DNA of 64,000 bases from assembly GCA_022605405.1 (NCBI GenBank), contig JABYQQ010000010.1, positions 868,001-932,000 of the forward strand, given 5' to 3'. The notes below the pieces were generated by a model. The model was not told the origin of the DNA, searched no databases, and saw nothing but the letters and a program-made list of their open reading frames with translations. Position numbers and translations under genes: made by a program. This document shows positions 21,804-33,860 of this stretch, piece by piece. The first letter of the stretch is position 1. Every line of letters begins with the position of its first letter. The stretch is from Earliella scabrosa (lineage: Eukaryota; Basidiomycota; Agaricomycetes; Polyporales; Polyporaceae).

Positions 21804-24800
21804 ATGAGCGAGATGCAGACTGCAACCAAACATTTAAACCGTCTCGCACAAGCCAAAAGTCCGTATCTCCTTCAACACGCTGAAAACCCGGTGAGTGACA
21901 GCCACAACGTGTACGATCCAGCACCTGACTGTCGATGCTGGGTTGGGTAGGTTGATTGGTACGAATGGGGTCAAGAGGCTTTCAATAAAGCCAAGCTAGA
22001 GAACAAGCCTATTTTTCTCTCGGTATGCATCCTGATCTGTCGGCGGGGATGGTGCCAGGCGCGCTGACGTGTTCTGCGTTAGGTCGGATATTCAGCATGT
22101 CACTGTGAGTCCAGTACTTCCCCAAGGTGTGATTGGTGTCTATACATCAGTCTCTAGGGTGCCATGTGCTTGCGCACGAAAGCTTTGAGGACGAACTCAC
22201 CGCAAAGATCATGAACGAGTACTTCGTCAACATCAAGGTACGTGTTACGCTGGTAGGCTTCATGCCATCGGATGGCCGATTTCCTATAGGTGGACCGCGA
22301 AGAGCGGCCGGACGTTGACCGTCTATATATGACATTTCTCCAAGCTACCAATGGCGGAGGAGGATGGCCTATGTCTGTGTGTCTGTACCAGTCTCTTAAA
22401 GCTATCACTCATATACTGATACTCGCCCCACAACTTAAAACAGGGCTAACACCAGACCTCCATCCATTCTTTGCTGGCGTCAGTCAGTGTCATCGTATTA
22501 CGGTAAAGTAGGACTTATGCATATGACAGACGTACTTCCCTCCCGGCAGCTTCCGCTCAATCCTGATGAAGCTAGCGGAAGTGTATGAATCTCATGTATG
22601 GTTGGTTGATTGCCTCGACTGAACAGTTTGTCCTTTCAGGTGGGAGCGGGATCCAAACAAATGCATCGAATCCGGCAAGCATGTTATTGACATCCTACGC
22701 GAGGCATCGAACGTGGGTCGGCTACTTCCCTTCATGTCGTCGCATAAACGACGTTGATGTTGATGCATTGCAAAAGACGGCGCCAGAGACGAACATCGAC
22801 GTGTTATCACTCGCTGTCGATGTCGTAAAGCGACTACATGGCCGCTTCGACCCGGAGCATGGAGGCTTCGGAGGCGCGCCCAAGTTCCCGTCGCCGGCAC
22901 AAACTACGCATCTTCTCGCCCGATACGCTGCCTACCATCTCAATAAGCCAGATGTGTCGAGCGAAGATCGACAGACTGCGGAGAAAGCTAGAGATATGGC
23001 AGTGTTCACAATGGTCAAGATATACAATGGCGGGATTCGCGACGTTGTCGGCGGAGGGTTTTCGAGATACTCGGTGGATGAGCGGTGGCATGTGCCTCAC
23101 TGTAAGCGTTCTATGTGTGTCTCCCAGTGACGCGCTGACGCAACTCCTATGTTTAGTCGAGAAGATGCTGTAGGTGTATCGAACGAGACCGCCCACTACG
23201 TATGTACTGATGGAACTGCTTACAGTTACGACGAAGCACAGCTTCTCTCATCCGCACTTGAGCTGTCTCAGCTGCTTCCTACTACGTCCTCCGACAGGGA
23301 AACTCTCCAACTCATGGCCCAAGACATTATCTCCTATGTTGCGAAGGACCTAACCAGCCCTCAAGGAGGTTTCTATAGCGCAGAGGATGCGGATTCGCTT
23401 CCCACGCGCGACAGCACGGTCAAAAAGGAGGGCGCGTTCTATGTCTGGACCGCACATCAGCTGGACGAGCTGCTCGGTCCAGACGTTGAGCTCTTCAAAT
23501 ACCACTACGGCGTAAAGGACGAGGGCAACTGCGATCCCAGTCACGACATACAGGGAGAACTGAAGGGACAGGTACGTTCCCGACGACAGTTGCTCCAAAT
23601 GACATGCGTAGACTCACGTGGCCTGCAGAATGTGCTGTACACCGCACACACTCCGGAAGAGAGTGCTCACAAGTTCGGAAAGTCCGTGGAAGACGTGCAA
23701 AAGATTCTGGCCGCTAATCTCGCAACACTGCGGGAGTACCGTGACAAGCATCGTCCTCGCCCTCACCTGGACGACAAGATCCTTACCTGCTGGAACGGTC
23801 TGATGGTACGGGGTTTTGACAGCACTTCTCTCGTGAGATCAAAATCGACACGCGTTGCAGATATCCGCGCTTTCGCGTGCCTACGAGGTCTTGAACTTCA
23901 ACGCCGAGGTCGCTGGAAAAGCACTCAAGCTAGCGGCGGGTTCGGCCACCTTTGTCAAGAAGCATCTATTCAATGAGAGTACCGGCGAACTGAGAAGAAG
24001 CTACCGAGAAGGCCAGGGACCGACCGGTCAGACTGATGACTATGCATTCCTCATTCAGGGTCTGTTGCTTGTGTTGTTACAATCCCGTATGAATGCGCTA
24101 ACAGTATCATCCAGGACTTCTTGACTTGTACGAAGCAAGCGCGAATGAGGAGTACCTCTTGTGGGCGGTCCGTCTGCAAGAGAAGCAAGACGAACTGTTC
24201 TATGACCCTGAAGGCGGAGGATACTTTGCATCGGCCCCTGATGAGCACATTCTAATCCGTATGAAGGATGCGCAGGTATGATCTCCGTCTCATTGTTGAA
24301 CATTCATTCACATTCTCCTTTGCGCAGGATGGCGCAGAGCCGAGCGCAGTATCGATCACCCTCTCGAATCTGCAACGGCTCGCGCACTTCGCTGAGGACA
24401 ATCACGCTGCATACACCGAGAAAGCGCAAAGCATAGTAGCGTCGAATGGACAGCTGCTCAAGCAGGCCCCGCACGCGCTCGGGTCGATGACCAGCGCTGC
24501 ACTTCTAGCGAAAATGGGATATGTGCAGGTACGATGCGAGTCAATGTGGTTGGAAAGTCTTTGCCTCTGATTGTGTACATCTATAGTTCATCTACACAGG
24601 GGCCTCTCAAGACTCTCCGTTCCTCAAGCTTATCCGCTCGGCATTCATACCCAATCGCGTCCTCATCCACATTGACCCCTCCAACCCGCCTCGAGGCATT
24701 GCAAAGCTCAACGGAAGTGTCCGTAGTCTCGTGGAGGAACTCGAGAGAGGTGCAAGCGCGGCCAATGAGAATGTTCGCATATGCGAGAACTTCTCGTGCG

Positions 24801-24863
24801 GGCTCCCGATTGAGAACGTCGAAGAGCTGAAGCAGAGGATTCCGAGTGGCGGCGGACATTGAC
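21804..24863 (+). CDS. SPATA20 / YyaL-like protein (DUF255 thioredoxin-like plus six-hairpin domain)
   Basis: Two-domain protein found from bacteria (YyaL) to man (SPATA20). The N-terminal thioredoxin-like half has [20 protein letters not shown], then [20 protein letters not shown] with the CxxC-like CHWC motif (its Trp codon split by an intron), then [18 protein letters not shown]. The C-terminal half resembles (alpha/alpha)6 enzymes: [69 protein letters not shown]. The stop TGA is at 24861-24863. The ATG at 21804 has a purine at -3 and starts near the conserved region. Upstream in-frame ATGs at 21594 and 21627 would add 70 or 59 residues, rich in Arg/Lys and almost free of acids. Its substrate is not established. 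There are about 12 introns. Confidence 0.9.
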
Positions 24864-25095
24864 AAGGTAGCAGCAATAACCATTGTACGATAGCTTGGCA
24901 AGACAGGAGGATATCTGCTGAATGCCCTTGACGGTAGGAAGACGTAATTGCGTGTGGTATACGCGCGGCCTCGCTATCCTGAAGGCCGCCCGGCTGGTTA
25001 GGACTTGGTTCTTCCCTCTCTGCTTCTCTGTCCTCTTCGCTCCCGTTATCTCCTCCGTTCTCTTCCCTTGCGTTTCGACAGATCAAACTTAAACA

Positions 25096-25749
25096 ATGCT
25101 TGAGGTAATGCCCGACCAAGGAAGACTCGGACTGATCGGCACCCCACAGCAGCCGGTCGACAGTCTGCGAATAATGGCCCCCGACAGCGACTCGAAGACG
25201 CACGTCTACCTGCTCGTCTTCGCCTCGCCCGACGCGGATCCGCGCGACTGGCACTGGAGCATCTCGTGGCAGGTCGGCCTCTCGGGCTCGGACCTCAAGG
25301 CGTGGCGGCACGTCCACATCCAGGTCCACAACGTCGTGCTCGCCACAGTGGCGGAGGCGCGGTACATCTTCTGGGGCGCGATGACCAAGGCTGAAGGCGC
25401 GCTCACCGCCGGCGCGCGCAAGTTCTCGCTTGGGAAGATGAGCTTGGGGATGCGCCAGGAGATCGAGCGGATGGCCCTGGGTGTGCCCGTGATGCGTATG
25501 GATCGTGGCGCGAGGACGGCATGGAACTGCCAGGACTGGGTGAAGGATTTGGTTGGGCGTATAATAGCTGCGGGGCTAGTCTCTCAGAGGACGTGGGAGG
25601 CCGCTGTTGCGGACGCGTATTTGCGTGCGTGGTCTGGGCTTCTTGTCTTTCATTGTGGAGCTCGTGCACTCAATTGGTTTGGTTTGCAGCATGGGCTGAT
25701 GGGAGACGTTCTTGAGGTCTGTCTTGAGGTTTGTCTCGAGTGCGATTGA
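25096..25749 (+). CDS. Small basidiomycete protein, DUF6914-like
   Basis: A 217-residue single-exon frame with strong GC-rich third-position bias. The sequence THVYLLVFASPDADPRDWHW near the N-terminus and the block TAWNCQDWVKDLV resemble small agaricomycete proteins grouped under DUF6914, some of which look like NlpC/P60-type folds; this is from memory of the family's look. The Cys of WNCQDW and the early His residues could be functional, but no activity is assigned. The ATG at 25096 has A at -3; an internal ATG at 25174 begins MAPDSDSKTHVYLL. The end is uncertain: the last 40 residues are less biased, and a splice near 25620 is possible. Confidence 0.55.
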   Translation: MLEVMPDQGRLGLIGTPQQPVDSLRIMAPDSDSKTHVYLLVFASPDADPRDWHWSISWQVGLSGSDLKAWRHVHIQVHNVVLATVAEARYIFWGAMTKAEGALTAGARKFSLGKMSLGMRQEIERMALGVPVMRMDRGARTAWNCQDWVKDLVGRIIAAGLVSQRTWEAAVADAYLRAWSGLLVFHCGARALNWFGLQHGLMGDVLEVCLEVCLECD

Positions 25750-26263
25750 AAGGAGATTGCTGTGTCGAATGAGCCGTGTATTGAATGTTGTACTATACTG
25801 ATGGTTCGATTTGTGTACCATGGTGCTGCACGAGTACTCTCTCCGAGTCTCTCGTGCACCCCTTTGCCATTCCATCGCCGCTCGAGAGTGCGTCATGACA
25901 TGTATGGGAAAGCTCAGATAGGACTTTGTAAAACTCGCGCCCTTGATGGGCTGCTCGCTCGCTGCCCTCTTGCTGTACAGTTACGGTCAGCATCCGAGAA
26001 CGGTAACACAACCATAGCTTAACACAACAATGGTAGGGTATAATACGCATGATGATTACTCGCGCGCAACTAGTACGTCGCCACTCGCTCTAGTATTCAG
26101 TATGAGCCCAAGTCCTCTATGTAGCTTGACGGCTGTTATACAATACTTAGCCTCGCACCCGAGCCCATAAGGCCGCGTCGTGTGATAGTAATAGTACTTG
26201 CGATGCGATGCATAGTCCGAGTCCCACGACGGTATCTATCCACATGCTCACCACCGGAGGCGT
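25750..26263. other. Intergenic, convergent gene ends
   Basis: About 510 bp between the 3' ends of the DUF6914-like gene and the NIPA gene. It is less GC-rich than the exons, and I see no gene or repeat. Confidence 0.5.
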
Positions 26264-27918
26264 TCACCGCGCACCCCGCGCAAAATCCACTTGGGAGTCT
26301 CGCGGCGTATGGCTCCCGCTCCTGGACCCGTGCCCGCCCCTCGCGTGTCCATTCCCGTGTCCGAACCGCTCTCTCCGCCCGGTCCGCAGCGCGGTGCGCT
26401 CGTCCGCCTCGAGCTCGTCGTCCTCGGCCTCGTGCAGCGTGTCGAGCCCGAGCCCGTCCGGGTCGCCGTCCTCGTCGGACTCGAACGCGTGGAAGAGCGT
26501 CTGGGACTGGTTGCGGTACAGCGAGCTCCGCCGCCCGTGTGCAGGCGAAGAGGTCGGGAAGGAGCCGCCGATTGGGGTGCCCGCGGCCCCGTTCCAGCCG
26601 TCTATCGACATCCGGCCGTGGATGCTGAGCCTGGGATGCATGAGCCCCGACTCGAGTGCGGAGTGTGGATGGTGTGTAGCGACGGCGGGATCGGGTTTAC
26701 GGGAGATCTCGAGGAGGTGGACACCGAGGAAGGTGGTGATGAACCCGGCAAGAAGCGATATCGAGTTTGCGGGGTCGTCGGTGTTGAATCCTTGGAAGAG
26801 GATGACGGAAGCGACGATCGTCGCCGTGGAGAAGCCCACGTAATACATCGGGTTTACGCTGATACATATAAGCGTCAGGAGAAGCATGGTGAGACGAAGC
26901 GTCATGCGTACACGTTGGTGGAGAAGGTGTCGAGGGCCTTGTTGAAGTAGTTCATCTGCACAAGGATGCATACTGTGACGACAATGCCGAAGACATATGT
27001 GCTGGGGTGCGTGAACTGGTTATTCCCGTTGAGAGTAAGCTTAACAGCCACGCCGAATCCCTTGATCGCCATGACGGAGACGGAGCCGACGAGGGAACAT
27101 ATCGAGATGTATACCGTCGGGTTCGTGCGTCCGTACTTTGGAACGACTAGATATATCATCACGAGGCTGAATACGAGTACCGTGAAACAGTACATCATGA
27201 AGCCTGGAATAGGGACCGGCAGAAATGAGCGCAATGTTTTGTGAGGAAGGAGCTTGGCGACGGACCTGGTTGTAATGCAAAGTGCAAGATCTCATCGACC
27301 GTCTGCACATCCTTGTCTGGAGGAGCGTGCAATACGATGATGAGGGACCCTAGTAGACAAAGCGAGCATCCCACTCTGCCGAGGTGGCCCAGCTCTTCAT
27401 GCAGAAGGAAGGATGCCAGGATCGCGCTACACATGCGCATTCGTAAGTTGTAGAACGTGCTTATACTCGTTGTACGCACCCAATGATAACGCTGAGAGCA
27501 CCCAATGGCGTCACCAGTATTGGGGGTGCAAAGGTATAGGCCGCGAAGTTCGCGACTAGGCACCCGGTGTGAGGAAGAGTTCTTGAACGTTACGGTGCTG
27601 ATGTACGTACCTTCGCCAACGATTACTTTTCCAATGCAATTAGACCCGCCGGTTTGTACGCCCAGAATGCCTCGACTCACATGTTGACATGCCTGCCCAC
27701 CATATTGGATTCCTCAGATAGGTATAATTCTCCGTTGCATTAGAGTATGCGGACGCTTCGCCTGCTTGGTTCAGGCCCTATTTGGACATCGAAACTCAGT
27801 GGCCGGTGCGCGAGGGGTGGCCGGGGAATCCGACCTTTTTCGTGAGGATGAAACTCGTCCCAATTGCTAATGAGCTTGATATAGCCAGCGAAAGCCCGAT
27901 GTACTTGTCCTCGACCAT
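26264..27918 (-). CDS. NIPA-family magnesium transporter
   Basis: Multi-pass membrane protein of the DUF803/NIPA family, expected to carry Mg2+ at the plasma or endosomal membrane. Start MVEDKYIGLSLAISSSLAIG at 27918 is followed by FILTKKGLNQ, an insert with likely N-glycosylation sites (NATENYTYL), then NPIWWAGM and GEVANFAAYTFAPPILVTPL, which is the family hallmark. Further helices are ASFLLHEELGHLGRVGCSLC, FTVLVFSLVMIYLVVPKYG, YVFGIVVTVCILVQMNYFNK and ILFQGFNTDDPANSISLLAG. The tail after HLLEISRKPDP is long, hydrophilic and probably cytosolic, with Ser-rich and acidic stretches. Several short introns break the first half, and exon joins near 27600-27690 are approximate. It is divergent from the aminopeptidase P gene. 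Confidence 0.9.
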
Positions 27919-28309
27919 GGCATAGAAGTCGTCTTGTGTGTGAGTGCGGCAAGAAGGAGCGTGGGTGGGAGATTCAGGAGACTAGCAAGTGACGGGCAGA
28001 GAATAAGAACGAGACAAAGACGCGCAAGGGAGAAGAGAGGCCGCGACACTCCCAGCGAGGTCGTGGTGGTCGACGAGGACGAGGGGAAAAGACGTCGGAC
28101 GTGGAGGAAGGAGAGGACGGCGCGGAGGGAGTGCCACGCATCGCACGCGCCCACGCAGCTTGCCCTTCCACTCCCGCGTCCGGGCCTGGGGCCCGTCCTT
28201 GCACATGCTCCTCCTCTTCCCCCGCTTTGGTTCTCTACCACCCACCACCATCTCTCGCGCATTCTCCAGGGCGACGCAGACTCGGCGACTGTCACTGTTC
28301 TACTCAACC
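27919..28309. promoter_or_regulatory. Divergent promoter region, NIPA and aminopeptidase P
   Basis: About 390 bp between two outward-reading starts, GC-rich with no clear TATA box. The last 105 bp are in frame with the aminopeptidase and may be translated from the ATG at 28205. Confidence 0.5.
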
Positions 28310-31300
28310 ATGGCTGCGCATGCGACCGTCGACACCACCTCGCGCCTCCAGGCCCTCCGCGAGCTCATGGCTAAGCCAGAATACGGCGTGCAGGCGATCG
28401 TGGTTCCGACTGAAGACCAACGCAAGTATACATTCACATTGCGGACATCCTCGGGACGCGTACGATCTCGCTTGATTGGTAGACTTTAGTGAATACATCG
28501 CCCAGTGCGATGAGCGGAGGGCTTTCATCTCGGGCTTCAATGGATCAGCTGGTGCATCCCGTTTTCCTTGGATAAAGCCTTGATGCGAGGAGTCTCATGA
28601 GAGGAGACGATTGTCATCAGGATGCGCGGTTGTGACTCCTCAGGACGCCTTGCTGTTCACCGATGGACGGTATTTCCTTCAGGCCGAGAAGCAGCTTGAT
28701 CAGTATGTATCGTTGTCGCAATGATACTCTTGGCCTAATATGTCTTGCATGGGTGTGGTAGAAACTGGAAGTTGATGAAGCAAGGTCTCCCAGGTAATGA
28801 TCATATCGCCGTGTTGCCGTAGCCCCGTCCTGAAGTTCCCATAAGATGTTCCCACCTGGCAGGAGTTTTTGTCCAAGGTTGTCCAGAGCGCGAGCAAGCC
28901 TTCCACTGCTTAACTCACATAATGGGATGCGTAGAACCTGGCGAAGAACACTCGAATCGGGATTGACCCGACACTGATATCTGTTTGTAAGTTAACCCAA
29001 TCAAGTGCCTGTTAATGAGCTCTAACTTTGTTGCATAGCGGACGCCGATTCCATCAAGAAGGCTCTTGAGCCCAAGAAGTCAGAACTCGTGTCGCTGTCA
29101 AAGAACTTGGTAGACCTCGTATGGTCCGACCGTCCACCTCGACCTGCAAACAAAGTCTTCCCACTAGACACTAAGTACTCTGGTCAGTGAAGCACCGTCG
29201 CAAATATGGCACAATGTGATTTATGCCGTGCTAGGCCAATCCCATGCCGATAAACTCCAGAAGGTCCGTGAGGAGCTGAAGAAGAAGGAAGCAGAGTCGA
29301 TGGTTGTCAACACTCTCGACGAGGTCGCGTGGCTCCTCAACCTCCGCGGCTCCGATATTGAGTACAACCCAGGTCTGTCCTGCTCATCCTGCTCATCTCA
29401 TAATGTTCCGACATTGACCGCTCACTGTGTACGGTACGCAGTGTTCTTCGCCTATGCGCTCGTCGATGCCAACAAGACGCTACTGTTCGTCAACGAGTCA
29501 CAGCTGGACGACTCCGTCCGCCAGCACCTCGGCTCTGAGGTCGAGATCCACCCGTACGACTCATTCTTCTCCTTCCTCACCCACCGCGGTGTGGAGCTCG
29601 CTGCGAAGAAAAGCTCGGTATGTACAGCATCGCTCTACCGCCCCCCGCATATACTCACGATACGGTGCTTACCGGCACCTCGCAGAAAATCCTCGTGAGC
29701 GACAAGGCGAGCCTCGCAGTCGCAGAGGCGATCGGGAAGGTATGTCCAGTCACTACTCTTGAAGTTGCTCCCAGTGCCATACACTTGAGGATGCGCGGGC
29801 GGCGGGTGCGGGGCTGACGCCAGGCGTGCGCGGCCGTCATAAAGGACAACATCATCGTCGCGCGCTCTCCCGTGACCGATCTAAAGGCGATCAAGAATGA
29901 AGTCGAGGTCGAGGGTACGTCGCCGCAACAAGCCCCAGATGTGCTTCACTAGGTCTCATCATAGTTCGTCAGGCTTCCGGCAATCGCACGTCCGCGATGG
30001 CGCTGCACTCGTGCGGTACTTTGCATGGCTCGAGGAGCAGCTCGAGCAGGGCAAGGAGTTGTCAGAGAGCGAGGTCGCGGACCAGCTCGAGAAATATCGG
30101 TCGTGCGTGTCAGATCTGTGGATTGTCAGAAAGCAGCTCACTAGTCGCCACATAGGGAGAACGCGCATTTCATGGGGCTGTCGTTCCCCACAATCTCAGC
30201 AACTGGACCAAACGGCGGTATGATGTTCACGTTCTTATCTTTCTACTTGCCCGTCACTGAGATTCACACGCCTGGTTAGCAATCATCCACTACCAGCCAG
30301 AACGGGATGACTGCGCGACCGTCAAGAGGGAGCAGGTACATACTCTTGCACGAGGTTTGAAGCTTAGTACTGACTCTCCCCTGCAGATCTACTTGTGCGA
30401 TTCGGGCGGTAAGCACGAGTCCTTCCAAGTGAGATCCACCTCATCCGAGTGCACCTCGCTCAGCCCAATATTTGGACGGGACAACGGACGTAACGCGGAC
30501 ATATGTGAGGCTTGAGCATGCCCTCCCGATCCTTGAGGACTTGCGCCCACATTCGATCCTTCTAGCACTTCGGCACGCCCTCTGCGGCGGAGAAGCGTGC
30601 GTTCACGCGGGTCCTCCAAGGTCACATCGCGATCGACACCGCTATTTTCCCCAACGGCACAACTGGTCAGTCTCGACGAGTTCTGAATCGCTGTGCTTCG
30701 CAGCCCATGGCTGAAGTCATTTCACAGGTTACTTGCTGTACGACTCGTGTCGAGTGTTCCGTGGGTGTAGTGCTGAGAATCATACAGAGATCCCTTTGCT
30801 CGGAGGCCTCTGTGGGAAGACGGGCTTGGTGAGTCGACTCGTCTTTCGGATGTCGGGATCGTAATTTCATCTGACCCTGTTGCAGATTACAGGCATGGCA
30901 CAGGACACGGTGTTGGTGAGTATCTCCACTCAATACTGAGGGGTTTCTCGGGTCGCTCATACTACTTGCATCTCAGGTCACTTCTTGAACGTCCACGAGG
31001 GTACGAACGAGTTTATATGAATGTTCAGTGCGGTCCTGACTCATGAGCAGGTCCTCACGGGATCGGCGTTCGCATCGGTAAGTCGTGCCATGCCAGGCAG
31101 ATGGAGAAGCAGCACAGCCTTCTCACCGTGATCATCCACAGCGTACAACAGCACACCCCTCAAGCCTGGAATGACAGTCTCAAACGGTGCGCATTTTCTT
31201 CTCGCTCGCGCAGTTGAGTTTCGACCTGACGCTGTTCGTAGAACCTGGGTACTACGAGGACGGCAGCTACGGCATCCGGATCGAGAACGTCGTCGTCGTC

Positions 31301-31590
31301 CGCGATGCGCAGACCGCGAACAACTTCGGGAGCAAGGGCTACCTGCGCTTCGAGCACGTCACGCTGGTGCGTTCCTGGTCTCTCGCTTTCGCTGTGAGCA
31401 TCACTGACCTGCGCTTCCCGCACTGCAGTGTCCGATGGGCAAGAACCTCATCGACGTCTCGCTGTTGAGTGCGAAGGAGACGGCCTGGCTGAACGCGTAC
31501 CACGCGGAGACTCTGGAGAAGGTCGCGCCACTGGTGCAGAACGACGAGCGGGCACTTAAGTGGTTGCAACGCGAATGCTCGCCTCTGTAG
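28310..31590 (+). CDS. Xaa-Pro aminopeptidase P (metallopeptidase family M24)
   Basis: Removes an N-terminal residue that precedes proline, using two metal ions. The protein has two creatinase-like N-terminal domains ([58 protein letters not shown]) and a C-terminal catalytic domain. The metal ligands are visible: both Asp in [12 protein letters not shown], His in [18 protein letters not shown], Glu in [11 protein letters not shown] and Glu in [11 protein letters not shown]. The ATG at 28310 gives [16 protein letters not shown], the usual cytosolic form. An in-frame ATG at 28205 adds 35 residues free of acids and ending in RRLSLFYST, which looks like a mitochondrial presequence. More than 15 introns are present; the exon joins near 30740-30830 were needed to restore [14 protein letters not shown]. 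The stop TAG is at 31588-31590. Confidence 0.93.
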
Positions 31591-31928
31591 GCCACTCAGG
31601 TCGCACCCACCCTCACAGAAGCATGACCTTAGCCATTGTATGATCGATATGGTGACGTTAACAAGACTGCTACAAGTACAGCTATACTTCTCCCACTTGA
31701 AGCTGTGAGGTTCGAACAGTCCGTAACAGCCTGAGTCGATGTCTACGCGTTACAAGAAAGGTCCGTGGAATGAGCTCATAAGCCTGCTCGTCCACGAACG
31801 CGGTACAACTTGAGATTGTGTTTTGAAGGTGCAGAGGAGTCGTTGCTACGAAGGCGATCGAGAGAGAATTGCTCGCCAGTCAGGCGTTTTGCTAGGCATT
31901 CATTGGGTATCCGGCCGCTCTTTCACTT
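31591..31928. other. Intergenic, convergent gene ends
   Basis: About 340 bp between the 3' ends of the aminopeptidase and SET genes. I see nothing further in it. Confidence 0.5.
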
Positions 31929-33330
31929 TCACACGCGCTTTCCCCACCAGTTGGTTCCCCTCGGGTTCCTCACGACAGCAGCCCAGCCGCCGTCCGAGCC
32001 CGTCTCCGCCGTCTTCAGGAGCGCTGCTAGAAGTGCGTGCCTGCGCACCTCACCCTCGTTCTCCAACACCGAGTGCCCTATGACCAGACGAGCGAGAACT
32101 GGCTCCCAGAGCTCGGGCGGGAAGATGTTCTCCTTCTCCATGATGTCGTGCATGCAGGTCGCGCGCATGAAGCCGTTCTGGCGTTCGAACGCTTGCCACA
32201 ACTCTGCAGTAGTTCTGGGGAACATGGAGATGTAGTCAGTCTGCAAAGGCGCACCGTCCGCGAGCCACTTCTCGAACGCCTCCTCGTCGGAAGCGGCCTC
32301 GGAGTCCATCGCGCGGCGCCGGAAGACCAGACGATTGATGTCGCTCGCGTAGACGTCCCTCTCGGGTCGGTTGCAAACCTTGCACATGCAATGGAACTTG
32401 TACCCGCGGCTGAGCTCTTCACGCCGTTCCGTGCGCGATGTCTCGAGCCCGATGTAGGAGATCGTGATCTGCTCTCCGGCGCGGATCGGAGTCAGGGCGC
32501 GGAGCACTACTGTCAGCGTCGCGAGATCAAAACTACTGCGTGCGTTCGGGCTGCAACTGCACGATAGTGGTCACGTATTAGCGTGTGAACGGGTCAGAAT
32601 GAGAGTGCTGACGGGAGGCTCACCTATGGTTCACGCGCGAGATGTCCCTGGCAAGGGCACCATACATGGCAGGATATCCTGGCAGTTTGCCAATGGCAAG
32701 ACTGTTGGTGCTCTGGATACCCATGAGGTGCGAAGGACATTCGGGACCCTTCGCGTTCATGAGCGCGTACACCGCATCTCTATTCTCGGGACGCATACGA
32801 TCGACCAGCTGCTCGTACAGCTCGAGTGCGTCATCCAAGGGGCCGGCGACAACCTGTGGGTGCACAAGCAACGGGCGTTCAACGACTATGGTTTGACCAC
32901 GTGCGATGTTGGTCGTCGCCACCATGCTCAATCCGAACCCATCAACCTGCACGATCTTGTAGACGGGTGGAGATGGCGGGGAGAACGGCATCGGGAAGCG
33001 GTCTACGCTAAGCGTGCTCCGAATTTCCTCTTCCATCCCATTGTAGAGCAGAGCTGTGGTGATGAGGTGTGCGGGCACGTCGGGGCCCCCATCGGGGTAC
33101 TGCTTGAATAGCGGATGGCGTTCGCGGACGCTCTCGCAGAATCGGGGAACATCAGCGCGGACGACTTTGTACGAGGGAATCTTGACGATCGTCTGCGATG
33201 CGGGGGCAATCGCTGCCAAGTTCGACGGTGCTGAAGCCGGGAGAGATGTTACTGATGTCACAGGTGGCCGAGGAGATCGACCTGCTCGCTGTTTCGAGTC
33301 AGAGTCGGAGAGGAGGAAACCGCGACGCAT
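31929..33330 (-). CDS. SET-domain protein (SmyD-like, no MYND finger)
   Basis: Putative lysine methyltransferase of about 440 residues in two exons. The SET core begins at VDGFGLSMVATTNIARGQTI. The catalytic NHSCSPNA motif is formed across the only intron (about 32555-32628; Ser codon split). Later comes ITISYIGLETSRTERREEL with the active-site Tyr, then a post-SET cysteine cluster, FHCMCKVCNRPE. The SET domain is split by a long insert (residues about 140-220), as in SmyD and SET5-type proteins, but no MYND zinc finger is visible in the insert. The start ATG at 33330 gives MRRGFLLSDSDSKQ, and a TATA box lies 60 nt upstream. Many fungal homologues of this kind are uncharacterised, so the substrate is unknown. 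Confidence 0.85.
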
Positions 33331-33860
33331 CTTGGGCCCTACAGAGAAGGAACGACGAGGATGGGCCGCGATGACTCTGGGTGAGCGGCCTTATATATAC
33401 CTTTGCAATTAGAGTTTAGGGGACTCACGTGCGGGTTCGACTTCGTTGGGAGCGGCCCCGAGCTCCAGATCTGCACACATGCAGTGACTTACCTCCGTCC
33501 TTACTCTCGCGCCGCAATGGATTCATTGGGCTGTGAACACGCGAGTCGCCGGGAGGTTTGGCAGGGTGGTGGCGAGCGACTCGGAGGCCTGTGACACATA
33601 TAGCTTGTCAGTGCGGCAGTGCTCTTCTATTGTGACCGTAAAAGGAGCGCAGCTGCGACTAGAATGGTAGCGGAATCGTGTACACGGTGTACCACCGTGC
33701 AGTGCTTGCACAAGTTGCAAGGATACGCCACTGAGTACATAGGACGCATCGGCAATTGCCGCCGGTACCTCGAGCTCGGGCCGGACGGCCGGACTCAGCA
33801 GTTCGGTAACAGAGTTTGGTCCAAAAGTTCAACGCCTCTTCCCAGCATCCTCGGACCGTA
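33331..33860. promoter_or_regulatory. Divergent intergenic region, SET and F-box genes
   Basis: About 530 bp between the two starts. Apart from the SET-gene TATA box I see no defined element. A plus-strand open frame enters the F-box gene in phase but has no ATG before 33861. Confidence 0.45.
33392..33399 (-). promoter_or_regulatory. TATA box of the SET-domain gene
   Basis: TATATATA on the minus strand lies about 62 nt upstream of the ATG at 33330. Confidence 0.6.

Noticed and set aside
27655..27700. Possible fourth GC donor (GCATGT) in the NIPA gene
   Set aside because: A normal GTGAGT donor a few codons further on gives a good reading (WWAGMST), so no unusual site is needed.
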